A stretch of 25,000 nt of DNA from Prorocentrum cordatum (lineage: Eukaryota > Sar > Dinophyceae > Prorocentrales > Prorocentraceae). Positions 17,286-25,000 of this stretch are shown piece after piece (position 1 is the first letter of the stretch; every line of letters starts with the position of its first letter). The stretch lies in the NCBI GenBank assembly GCA_963575745.1, contig CAUYUJ010015283.1:24910-49909 (forward strand). The letters are read 5' to 3'. A program made the position numbers and the translations under genes. The notes under the pieces are model-generated. The model saw only the letters and a program-made list of their open reading frames with translations. It had not been told where the DNA came from and ran no database searches.

Positions 17286-18752
17286 TTGGACGAAGCAAGC
17301 TCTGCGAGTGCAACATCGCGCCGACGGACATCTGCCTGGGATGCGGGAGCGCGGTGGGCACACCGCACCACAGGTTGCACAAGTGCGAGGCTCTGAGGCA
17401 GCAGAGGCTCGAGGCACAGGAGGAATGGCAGCATGTGGCAGAGCAGCAGGAGGATAGTCTACTCTGGACGCGGGGGCGGGCAAGGAGCCCTGAGGCGGAC
17501 TGGCGATTCGTCGGGGTCGGCGAGGATCAGTACCAAGGGGGAGTGCTCGAAGGCGACGATGACGTATTCACGGGCGACATCGTGCGCGACGGGTCCAAGC
17601 TGGGCTACACCGAGTGGGCGCAGACGGGCTGGGCAGCGATGTCGATCAACGACGACGGGAAGCCGAAGGTGCAGCTGTGGGGCCCGCGGCCGTGCACCCT
17701 CCAAGTCCAGAGGAAGGTGAAGCAAGCGGAAATGTGGGCTTTCCTGAAGGCGCTGGAGAACGCCCTGCCGCCCTTCAGAATCTACACGGACCATAAGGGC
17801 ATCATCGACGGCCTGAAGAAGGGCGAGCGGTGGCGCATAGACTGGAAGAGGCCGCATGCAGACTTGTGGCGCAGGATCTGGCACAAGGTTAAGGACGCGG
17901 ACTTAGACGTGAGCACGGCTTTCCACGTAAAGGCGCACAGGTCCAAGACTAAGATAGCGCAGCTGCAGGAAGACGAGCTCAAGGTCGCGAAGGGCAACGG
18001 CGAGGTTGACCTGCCTGCGAAGGCAGGGGCTGAGCTGGATGCGAACTTCGGCAAGCAGCAGGCGCTGGAGGAGCTGGGCGCGAAGGTGCGCTGGGCGGTG
18101 CAAAACGTCGGATGGTGGCATCAGAAGATGAATGGCGAGTGGCCTGACGTCCCCAAGCGTGAGCCTGGAATGCCGCAGAGAAGGATCGCCAAGCAGAAAC
18201 TAGCGTTGACCAACCACGATGTCGTCAACGAAGGCAAATGGCTCGTGTGCGTCAAGTGCGGGAAGAGAGCGGCCTCGAAGCGCATGAGGAAGAAGTTGCG
18301 GGAGTCGGTGTCCGAGCCGCCCCCATGGAGATCCTCGGGCAAGCGACAGACGGGGGCTTCGGGGTCACTCGAGGCATGTGTTGCGCTCGCGGCTGCGGGG
18401 GCTGTGGCAGCAGGGGCGCAATGGCGCGGGCGTCGCGAAGGCGGAGATCGACCCACTTTGCGCGATCACCGAGTGGAAGTACACGGGCCATACGTGGCGT
18501 GCGTAGCGCGCGGGGCCCACTCGGCAATAAGGAGAGCGGGGCTGGGGGCAGCGTGCCCAGGGCCCTTGGAGCAGAAGGGCAAGTCGTCAAAGGACGACGC
18601 AAAAAGGAAGAAGCGGGACCGCATCCTCTCTGGGAAGCATCCCCAGACGGGGAAACAGCTGCCGCGTGAGCCAGTCCTGCCAGTGCTACGTGGACGATGA
18701 GCACTACGGGGACCTGCTCTTGGACAAGCTGATACAGGCCGTGCAGGCATGA
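17286..18752 (+). pseudogene. Zinc knuckle, RNase H and zinc-ribbon tail (second LINE)
   Basis: The frame starts with CECNIAPTDICLGCGSAVG then TPHHRLHKC, the linker knuckle. RNase H follows with D in VRDGSKLG (17588-17590), E in KQAEMWAFLKAL, D in IYTDHKGIIDGL and D in GNGEVDLPAKAGA; all four acidic positions are present. After that come KWLVCVKCGKRAASKRMRKK, a disturbed stretch, then CVARGAHSAIRRAGLGAACPG and ILSGKHPQTGKQL, equivalent to the tail of the first LINE. The final frame ends CYVDDEHYGDLLLDKLIQAV and so on at TGA 18750-18752, reached by another frame change near 18650. Confidence 0.75.
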
Positions 18753-18826
18753 TTTCATGCCGCTGGGGGGCGGCGCGGGCCCTGCGGCGGAATCCGCTGG
18801 GGGCCCTGGGGAGAGTAGAAAAAAGA
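18753..18826 (+). other. 3' untranslated end of the SL-LINE with A6 run
   Basis: About 70 bp of GC-rich sequence ends in GAGAGTAG, six A (18819-18824) and GA before the right target-site duplication. The A-run is consistent with a shortened poly(A) tail but is too short to prove it. Confidence 0.55.
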
Positions 18827-18870
18827 CAATCTTTAGCCACTTTGGACCGTCTTGGAGCCATCTTGGAGGA
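18827..18870. repeat. Right target-site duplication and resumed array
   Basis: CAATCTTTAGCCACT (18827-18841) duplicates 12733-12747 at 13 of 15 positions. TTTGGACCGTCTTGGAGCCATCTTGG and GGAGTTC then continue the array unit, matching the uninterrupted unit at 10596-10633. The array text ends near 18870, where the next LINE begins. Confidence 0.75.
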
Positions 18871-19511
18871 GTTCTCCAGCACCAGGGGCACCTTCTCGAG
18901 CCAGGACCGGGGCCGACGACAAGAAGGCAGAGAGATCTTCGCGCACCGTGACGTTTGGGACGTTCCCGGAGGACACGAGGGCTGACGATATCGTCAAGCT
19001 CATGAATGGCATATTGAATGAGGCAACGAAAGGGATATTTGGAGGATGCGTTCGCGTTCGGGAAAAAGTTTGCGGAGAGAGGACGGGCCAGATTCAATCG
19101 GCAGACGCCATGTGGGAGTACATGAGGAGTCATGCCGGGAATCATGTGCACAAGTATAAAGGCAGCAAGGTGCATTGCAACGCAGACTCGCATAAGGACC
19201 CGGAGTCCGAGGACAGCAAGAGAGAGAAGGCAGCGCGGAAGGTCGCCCGCGCCGTCATCGAGACCAACGGCGGCAATTGGGAGGACGTGAAGAAACGCAT
19301 GGAAACGAACTACAGGAAGGGCGCGGCGTGGTTCAATGAGAAGCGGATTGCGCAGTGGAAGAGCGGAGAGATGGAGCTGCTTGGGCCGGATGCCGAGTGG
19401 AAATCTGTTCTTCGCGAGCCCTTCAGCCGGCAGGGGCCGCGCGGCCCCGAGAAGCAGTGCCAGTTCGAGGAAGGCCCCGCGCACGGTCAAAAGTGGATCG
19501 GCGGGGAATGA
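18871..19511 (+). pseudogene. RRM-like ORF1 of the third LINE
   Basis: The frame is open from the array boundary to TGA 19509-19511, but no ATG precedes the conserved part, so the true start is lost or upstream. RTVTFGTFPEDTRADDIVKL begins a beta-alpha unit; CVRVREKVCGERTGQIQSAD, AMWEYMRSHAG and SKVHCNAD complete an RRM-like pattern. Lys/Glu-rich helices follow (KREKAARKVARAVIE) and then a Trp-containing stretch AAWFNEKRIAQWKSGEM. The probable role is RNA binding in the LINE particle; the fold assignment is by eye. The same frame stays open after the TGA and leads into the endonuclease. Confidence 0.5.
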
Positions 19512-20683
19512 CAACGACAATGCAGTATCAGGAGGGGGGGTAGAGGGAAGCATGCAGGGGTGGAGGGAGACGCGCCGGTCGAAGTTCTGCGCAGGGCCGG
19601 AGTGGTGAAGCCGAAGTTTGGCATTTTGGTCGAGTCTCCGGCTCTCGTCGACGCACGGGGCAAGGGCGACGAGGCAGACAAGAGAGTCCAGATTCGTTTT
19701 TGGAATGCAGTTGGTAGGCAAGAGGAATCTTTGGGTTGCATGTCAGCGTTGTTGATTGCACAGGAAACTGAATGGGATGCAGTATTAGTGCAAGAGGGGC
19801 CGAAACGGGAGAGCGAAGAGTTAGTTGAATCGGAAGGCGGTCATTCGTGGTTCGTTGCTTCACGCGGCGCTCGCCCTCGAACCGTCGCAATGCAAGTGCA
19901 CGGGAGGTCGGCAGGTACTTCATGCCACCCCAAGTGTTTCATTGCTGATAGACGAACTGCATTTGTTGATGTGATCACGCACGGAATCCGCATGCGCTTT
20001 CTAAGCAATCATCTTCCTCATGGAGACTGGTCAGACATTGAGTATGATGCTGCCCTGGCCTGCCTCGAAGACATCGTCAATGCGGCGCGCAAGCTTGGGC
20101 GCCACGCAGTTTTAGGCATCGACGCCAACGCAGTGATTTGGCTATGGCAAACAAATTGCGAATGATTTGCCGAGGTTCATTGGAAAATGATTCGCCAGAC
20201 AAAAGTGAAAGTGGGGTGGTGTTTTCAGCGTGTAATACAAGTTTCAAAAAGCGGCCGGAATTACAATGGACGCATCAAATATGGAGCGCGGGGAGGCGTC
20301 GACCGAGTGATTACATGTTGGTCGACATTTTTCTACGCGGGATGCTCGCAGATTCCGGGGCTGACGACAGCGCCGATTACAAATCGGACCACCGCTGCGT
20401 TTATGCGAACACGTCCACCAAGGCGCGGGCCACTCGCAAGAGGAGGGGCAGAGGGGGAACTGGCAATGAAAAGAATTTGGACGCAGAAGCCTCCCATGAC
20501 AAACTTGATGCAGTTGTTGCCAATCCGCCCGATGATGCCGAATCACTTGTTGAAAGCGCGGTCGCTGCCGCCCAGGCCTGCAGCGCAGGCGTGGACAGCG
20601 AATCCGAGTGTCCAGCCCCGCTACAACGCACAAAGCCCCAGGAGCTCGCGGCCGCAAGACGTGCCGCCACGGACGCAGAATAA
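19512..20683 (+). pseudogene. APE-type endonuclease of the third LINE, frameshifted
   Basis: Endonuclease/exonuclease/phosphatase blocks: VQIRFWNAVGR with the metal-binding Asn, WDAVLVQEGP with the catalytic Glu, LSNHLPHGDWSDIEYDAAL, VLGIDANAVI (D and N), then after two small frame changes near 20140-20190 GVVFSACNTSFKKRPELQW, RRRPSDYMLVDI and ADYKSDHRCV with the terminal Asp-His pair. All key positions can be found, but in three frames. An Ala/Glu-rich spacer follows to TAA 20681-20683, and similar spacer text continues in frame beyond it. Confidence 0.7.
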
Positions 20684-20689
20684 CGCAAA

Positions 20690-21970
20690 TTGTTGACCAA
20701 ATCCATGTGGAAGCATTTGCGCGAGCAGGAAGATGAGAAGAGGCCTGCGGGACTTGACGAGATTTTGAATGCCGGCAGAGGCCAACGGGAGCTAACCAAG
20801 TTGCTCCGTTCTCCGATCAAGCGAAAACGCATAACTGCAGTCACTGACTTAGTGGTATACGGTGTACGGATAGCAACGATTTATTAATGGTATTTGCAAG
20901 GCTTGATGCGACTTTGCATGGCGCGGCAACGAAGGATTATGTTTGCCGCGAGTGTGGCAGGCAATAAGCCGCGCAGCAAGCATAATTTACAGCAGCCTTG
21001 AACAAATTGCGTTCTGGGAAAACATGTGGCGACGATGGCCTGTATTCAAAGATTCAAAGATGCTCAAGGCAAATCACGAAGGCTTGCTATCCCTAGTTGC
21101 ACGAGTGTTTACATATTCTGCATGGGACGGCCGATGCGCCTGCAACCTGGGCGGTGAATCGGCGGATCGCGATGCGCAGAAAAGGCGAGGCAACGCCGCC
21201 TAATAATCACAGACGCATTGCAATGATATCCGTCCTCAGCAAACGTTTTCAGTGGTATGTGGCTCTCACGCGTCGGCTCGGCGCTCGCAGGGCGCGGGGC
21301 TTCGGCGGGGGGGGGTCGGCCGGGGAACAGTTGCAGCGACGTAGTCATGCTCGTGCGAATGGTTCCCGAGAAGGCCGAGGAATGGGGCGAAGAAGTTTGG
21401 GCTGCAAGTCTGGGCCTCGTGGAAGCCTTCGACAAGGTACGCCGCGGCCCTGTCCTCATGCCCTGGAGGAGGCAGGCGTTGAGTCTGATGTTGTTTGCTT
21501 CCTGTCCAGGCTACATGGGCAACAGAAGGCACGCGTGCACCTCGACGGCGCAACCAGGAGCAGGCTTTTGGACACATTGCGCGGGGCGCGGCGCGGAGAC
21601 CCCGCGTCGCCAATTCCATTCACCAGCGCGCGCGAGACAAGCGTTCCAGATGTCGAAGGGGATGTGGTCACGCGATGGCCTTGGAAAGATTGTTTGCGGC
21701 AGTTTCGCAGGGGGGCCCGCCCGCGCCACGTTCGCAGACGACGCCAGCTCTGGCGCAACATGGCCTGAACCTCAACATGGACAAGTGCCCTGTTCAAACG
21801 TCTTGCGCGGATGCCCAGGTCCGGCCGGTAGAAGTCGATGGGTAGTCAATTCCAATGGCGACGGCAAGCGAAGGGTTCAAGGTCCCGGGCACACAGTGGA
21901 CACGCAATGGCAGGACCTCCGCAGGGGCTGCGGTCGCGCATCGGAGCCGCATGGGCATAGTTTTACAGAT
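20690..21970 (+). pseudogene. Reverse transcriptase of the third LINE, heavily frameshifted
   Basis: Pieces in successive frames: LTKSMWKHLREQEDEKRPAG and KRKRITAVTD; TDSNDLLMVFARLDATLHGA; ATWAVNRRIAMRRKGEATPP with NHRRIAMISVLSKRFQW; motif A EVWAASLGLVEAFDKV; motif B LRGARRGDPASPIPF; motif C ATFADDASS; GLNLNMDKCPV. Motif A lacks its catalytic Asp: the expected LDLxKAFD reads LGLVEAFD (Gly codon GGC at 21413-21415). At least five frame changes occur in 1.3 kb, so this is the most decayed domain in the window. Confidence 0.65.
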
Positions 21971-22645
21971 TGCGGCCGTTGCTTGGAAAGAGAGATGGAC
22001 AGCTTGACAAGAAGTCTAAGGTCTTTGCTAGCGTCACGCAGACAGCTTCGCGGCGTTGCGAGTCTCGGCCCCGTACTGTCAAGGAGAAACGTCATCTGGA
22101 GAGCACGCATAATAGGCTGCTGAGAAAAATCGCCGACCCAGGTCGGCGACCAAACGAACCACGGGTCGATTGGATTAAGCGTTCCACTCGGGCCGCGCGA
22201 TAACATGCAGACAAGGCAGGCTTCAGGTTCTGGCTGGACAGTCACCTCAAAGCCAAATGGCTTTGGGCTGGGCACGTCCTACGACTGCAAGCGGAACGAC
22301 TCGCATAAAGAGCAGCAACATGGCGTGATTCTGACTGGTGGAAGACGGAGATGGAGACGTTACCCGCATGCCTGCGGCGTCCGGCCGCGCTGGACACGGT
22401 GGTTCAGATGGGAGGACGAATTCAAGAGATATGCACATTCACACGGGTGGCGTTCGTGGCATGCTGTCGCCCGGCAGCGCGACAGCGATGGAAGAGCTTC
22501 AATCTGGCTACAACATTGGGAAGGATTCGCAGGAAATGAAGAGGAAGTGAGGGGTCATGCGCCCCGCCGGGCGCGCTGCACCAGTCATCCTGGCGCGCCC
22601 AACCTGGAGGAGCTCGATCAAAGATGGATGGTGGTCCCCAAGTAG
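21971..22645 (+). pseudogene. C-terminal region of the third LINE
   Basis: One frame reads KRHLESTHNRLLRKIADPGR and RRPNEPRVDWIKRSTRAAR, hits TAA (22201-22203), then continues KAGFRFWLDSHLKAKWLWAG, HVLRLQAERLA, a TAA, and ATWRDSDWWKTEM. The last conserved block RWEDEFKRYAHSHGWRSWHA is one frame over and runs to TAG 22643-22645. These are the usual C-terminal motifs of L1/RTE/Jockey-type proteins (HNRxLRxI, W.GHV.R, RWxD). Two nonsense codons and one frameshift are visible. Confidence 0.65.
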
Positions 22646-22659
22646 CGCTGCCCTGCAAA

Positions 22660-23040
22660 AGCTCCTCACGCCGCCTCTTGGACCCCCGGTGGAGCGCTCT
22701 TGGGCGCTCTTGGATCAGTCTTGCGGCTCGTTTGGGCCCTTGTGGATCTCTTGGGCCCTCGTGGAGCCATCTGGGAGCCTCGGAGGGCCATCAGAAGCGA
22801 AAGGGTGAGAAGGCACGGTTCTTTGATTGTCCAAGGCTTTTGCTGCAGAACTTGGGCGTCCCGACGGCTTCCTCATGAGGCTTTGTGGCCTCTTGCAGGC
22901 TTTATCAGGCAGTCTTGGAGCCTCTCGGAAGCCATATTGAACGATTTAGCTTTATTTGGGGAGTCCATCGTTGTCTCTTTGAGGTCCGCTCGGAGCCTTC
23001 TTGGGCCATCTTGGACACTCCAAAGACCCGCGACCCCCTG
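22660..23040. repeat. TTGGAGGC-type array, composite copy 2
   Basis: GAGCGCTCTTGGGCGCTCTTGG, CCATCTGGGAGCCTCGGAGGGC and CAGAAGCGAAAGGGTGAGAAGG match the order seen at about 12110-12240, including the CATCGAAAGC...GCGAGAA-type core. CAGTCTTGGAGCCTCTCGGAAGCC corresponds to the later part of the 10791 unit. It leads directly into the next composite module, as in the first copy. Confidence 0.7.
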
Positions 23041-23059
23041 TCCAGACCACGGGAGCGGG

Positions 23060-23160
23060 TAGGAGGAGAGGTCAAGACACCCTCCCCGTCCGCAAGTTGT
23101 TTCGTTCACTCCCAGCCGCCCTCCCAACGCATAAGTAGCACCCGAGCCTCAGCCTTATCA
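23060..23160. repeat. CAAGCTACC-type module, composite copy 2
   Basis: TCAAGACACCCTCCCC, CGCAAGTTG, TTCACTCCCAGCCGCCCTCC and CATAAGTAGCACCCGAGCC align in order with the modules at 10988 and 11242, with small gaps. It marks the same junction between the TTGGAGGC array and the GTCAAAA array. Confidence 0.65.
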
Positions 23161-23204
23161 GTTGTCGTTTTCGGATGGACAGCCATTGTGATCCAAAAAA
23201 GACC

Positions 23205-23432
23205 CAATGTGCGCGACGCCGGGGCGAGGTGCGCCACGCGTGCCGGGCGACATGCGCGCCAGGTGCGACGGGCACCCTTGGGGCCCAAGCGTGTCAGGCA
23301 CGCCTGGCGCGCCAAGCGCGCCAGATGCGCCACGTGCTCCACGTGCGCAAAGTGTGTCGCATGCCCCCGCCGTGCCAGGTGCGCAATGTTCGGGGCACGC
23401 GCAGAGCGTGCCTGGTGCACCCGCGCACGTGA
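23205..23432. repeat. Degenerate 9-bp GCGCCA minisatellite
   Basis: Triplet-phased text with GCGCCA, GTGCCA or GCTCCA about every 9 bp, for example GGCGCGCCAAGCGCGCCAGA. One frame reads as xAP repeats (GAPSAPDAPRAP). It is absent from composite copy 1 at the equivalent place, so it expanded in this copy only. No collagen-like protein is claimed. Confidence 0.7.
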
Positions 23433-23439
23433 CGGCACA

Positions 23440-23830
23440 CATCAGGAAACATGTTGGCCCCCACCATATGTGTCGAAAACCAATCGCAATCGCGACGGGG
23501 AGGCAATCATGGTGTCTTGCGAGCATGCACACAGCAGACAACATGTCAGAATTGCCGCCGTCCGTGTCGAAAACCTATGAACAGTGATCGCGAGGGCCGC
23601 GCACGATCCAGATTTAGCCGCGAAGTGTACGTTGTAGTGTTGTCTTGACAGGGATGGAGGCCCTGCGCACAGCAGGCAATACGAGGGGGCCCCGCCGTCC
23701 GTGTCAAAACACATACGAAGTGTTCGCGGGGCCCACGAACATAACCCAAGTTGTTGCCCCAAAGCGTATGTTGCAAATGTTTGTGTTGACGTGGATGGCG
23801 GGGGGTGTGGTCAATGATCTGGGTTGGGTG
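23440..23830. repeat. GTCAAAA-type tandem array, composite copy 2
   Basis: Two clear units start near 23567 (GTCGAAAACCTATGAACAGTG) and 23700 (GTGTCAAAACACATACGAAG), with a weaker one near 23476. Each has the CGCGGGGC-type palindrome and then TTGACAGGGATGG or TTGACGTGGATGG, as in 11094-11930. Minus-strand frames repeat the CAGPPSLSRQ-like peptides. Confidence 0.7.
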
Positions 23831-23859
23831 TCAGACGCCTACAAGAGGGGGCATTCAGC

Positions 23860-23956
23860 AACACGAACAGTGATACACCCCTCCCCGAAGGGGAAGAAGG
23901 GGGATGGGAAGACGAAGCTCGCTAAACCACTTCCGCCCAGAGGGCTGGTGGGGTGA
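23860..23956. repeat. Terminal module of the composite repeat, copy 2
   Basis: CCGAAGGGGAAGAAGGGGG, ACCACTTCCGCCCAGAGGGC and TGGTGGGG match 12001-12066 in order. After 23956 similarity to the composite ends. Confidence 0.65.
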
Positions 23957-24530
23957 GAACAGACAGGGGTGTAACTCATATAAGAGTTATGCGGCGGGTT
24001 AGAAATAGGCAGAGCGGTTAAAGCAGCCAGAACAACATCCTTATCATTCGAATTGTGGCCTGGCACGTACGTATGTCGGGCGAGACCGCAGGGAATCGGA
24101 ATGGCCCACAGCAGGCAATGGGCCACCGTTTCGGATCGTGTCGCGCACGTGGGCAGTGCAAAGAGAAAGGCGTGGGAGATTCTGCCCTTGTCAAGCGCAT
24201 CCCTTGTCAGACTGTTCCCTGGGGTTCCGTCCTCGCCGCGTTTGCCCCCAGGCTGACCCGCCGTTGTCCTGTGGTGTCCCGTGGTTGTCCCATGCCCGCC
24301 CTGGGCACTAAGGGTTGCACCGCGGCTGTCTTGCGGGAAAGCCGCAGTCAAAAAGAGAAGGCGAGAAGTTCCAGAAGACCTGGAGGAAGCAACGAGTTGG
24401 GAAGCCCAGAAGAGTTGTCAGACTTGCAAGTGTCACGCGAGTCAGCAGAGAGGGAAGGGTCAGGAGATTCAGGAGGGCGCGGAAAGCTCGAAGAGATCAG
24501 ACGAGTTCGCGGTGCTGGAACCATTTGACA
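23957..24530. other. Unassigned region, no gene recognised
   Basis: The longest frame (plus, 24055-24528) starts without an ATG and has no known motif; its Ser/Arg/Glu-rich C-terminal third is low complexity. The stretch also contains the short TGTCCCGTGG repeats at 24264-24294. It is neither a recognised gene nor a copy of the repeats upstream. Confidence 0.4.
24264..24294. repeat. TGTCCCGTGG-type short tandem repeat, forward
   Basis: TTGTCCTGTGG, TGTCCCGTGG and TTGTCCCATG follow one another, a 10-11 bp unit in three copies. The reverse complement CCACGGGACA recurs at 24866-24974. Confidence 0.7.
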
Positions 24531-24645
24531 AACATGCATGTACATATACATACCATGCATAAACAAAGTATGTAGATGAAAATGTAACAGCAAATCGATT
24601 CATACATAAGTATATGTACAAATGTACACATGTATACACCCAGAA
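24530..24645. repeat. ATGTACAT-rich low-complexity stretch
   Basis: Palindromic ACATGCATGTACATATACAT text and TATGTACAAATGTACACATG repeat here. It is AT-richer than its surroundings. No gene is seen. Confidence 0.6.
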
Positions 24646-24842
24646 AGATTGTGTTGCCAGTTTGACGCGAAACCAAACGCAAGCAAGTTGCACTCATCCA
24701 CCCAAAACTTCCTTATCACACGAGGGTGCTGTCATGGTACGCGTCTATATGAATACTCACATGCAAACGCGGGACAGCTGGGGGACCACCAAAGGCTAAC
24801 CACGGGGTATCCGCAGGACTTCCACAGCACAACCATCGGAAC

Positions 24843-24974
24843 AACACGGGACGAGCTCGAAACAACCACGGGACAATGGCACAGGATAGTGCCAGAGCGT
24901 TTCCACTGGATAGTTGCGAGAACACCATTGGACAATCGCACGCACGGAATGACCGCGGGACATACCACGGGACA
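24843..24974. repeat. CCACGGGACA-type dispersed repeat, inverted cluster
   Basis: CCACGGGACA is at 24866-24875 and 24965-24974, CCGCGGGACA at 24953-24962, CCATTGGACA at 24925-24934, and AACACGGGAC near 24843. Spacing is irregular. It is the reverse complement of the unit at 24264-24294. Confidence 0.7.
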
Positions 24975-25000
24975 CACCCACACATGTTTCTTCCAGCGGC

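Larger units (their letters stand above)
12748..18826 (+). mobile_element. SL-capped LINE: ORF1, APE endonuclease, RT, RNase H
   Basis: A 6.1 kb plus-strand insertion. The order is SL relic, 5' leader of about 104 bp, ORF1 with a zinc finger and coiled coil, APE-type endonuclease, RT, knuckle linker, RNase H, zinc ribbons with GKHP, stop at 18750-18752, a 3' untranslated part of about 70 bp and an A6 run at 18819-18824. Imperfect 15-bp direct repeats flank it. Starting with the full SL means the cDNA is full length at the 5' end. Frames change near 12950, 13193, 14205, 14490, 15580, 16530, 17285 and in the C-terminus, and stops lie at 14591-14593, 14882-14884 and 16768-16770. With the mutated RT motif C, this copy cannot be autonomous as sequenced. 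Confidence 0.85.
18871..22645 (+). mobile_element. Third LINE: RRM-like ORF1, APE endonuclease, L1/RTE-like RT
   Basis: A 3.8 kb plus-strand element lies directly downstream of the SL-LINE. Order: ORF1 with an RRM-like region, APE-type endonuclease, an RT with motif A, RGARRGDPASP motif B and FADD motif C, and a C-terminus with HNRLLRKIAD, WAGHVLR and RWEDEFKRYAHSHGW blocks typical of L1/RTE/Jockey-like elements. No RNase H is seen. It is heavily frameshifted, most of all in the RT. No spliced leader or clear target-site duplication was found; the 5' boundary (about 18870) is approximate and the element may be 5'-truncated. Confidence 0.75.

Noticed and set aside
18252-19721. A 489-codon open frame on the minus strand
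   Set aside because: It runs antisense across the end of the SL-LINE and the start of the third LINE, whose plus-strand domains are recognisable. It shows no motif and joins two separate elements.
1-25000. tRNA, rRNA or snRNA genes
   Set aside because: I looked for tRNA B-box/TpsiC-like arms and known RNA landmarks on both strands and saw none convincing. A covariance-model search would be needed to be certain.

Overview
This window reads as nuclear DNA of a dinoflagellate. The strongest reason is an exact 22-of-22 match (12748-12769) to the dinoflagellate spliced-leader (SL) consensus, in which the first base is variable. The GC-rich composition, the dominance of decayed non-LTR retrotransposons and the many satellite-like repeats fit the same origin. 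I see no intact host gene, rRNA, tRNA or CRISPR array. All recognisable coding sequence belongs to three broken LINE-type retroelements.

Layout. 1-4165: a minus-strand LINE remnant (RT, zinc-knuckle linker, RNase H, zinc ribbons) bounded on both sides by the same GGA/GCA microsatellite. 4333-5391: a 1 kb CAT/CAG-type trinucleotide array with a higher-order period near 168 bp. 5392-10500: mostly non-coding, with a poly-C tract, two related foldback (MITE-like) elements, hairpins, short direct repeats and CA/TA-rich stretches. 10505-12067: a composite repeat made of a TTGGAGGC-type array, CAAGCTACC modules, a 115-145 bp GTCAAAA-type array and a terminal module. 12075-12747: a second TTGGAGGC-type array. 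12748-18826: a 6.1 kb plus-strand LINE that begins exactly with the SL and ends near a short A-run, between imperfect 15-bp target-site duplications. It encodes a zinc-finger/coiled-coil ORF1, an APE-type endonuclease, RT, RNase H and a zinc-ribbon tail. About 18870-22645: a second plus-strand LINE with an RRM-like ORF1, an APE-type endonuclease, RT and an L1/RTE-like C-terminus. 22660-23956: the composite repeat again. 23957-25000: unassigned sequence with TGTCCCGTGG-type short repeats.

How it fits together. If the two plus-strand LINEs are removed, 10505-23956 looks like two tandem copies of one composite repeat, the second split by two successive insertions. The SL-bearing LINE appears to be a reverse-transcribed, trans-spliced, A-tailed mRNA. 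A paralogous empty site lies in the same window (10576-10633). All three elements carry frameshifts, and two also have lost presumed catalytic residues, so none should be autonomous as sequenced. Some frameshifts fall at homopolymers and could be assembly errors; the nonsense codons and active-site changes are harder to explain that way.
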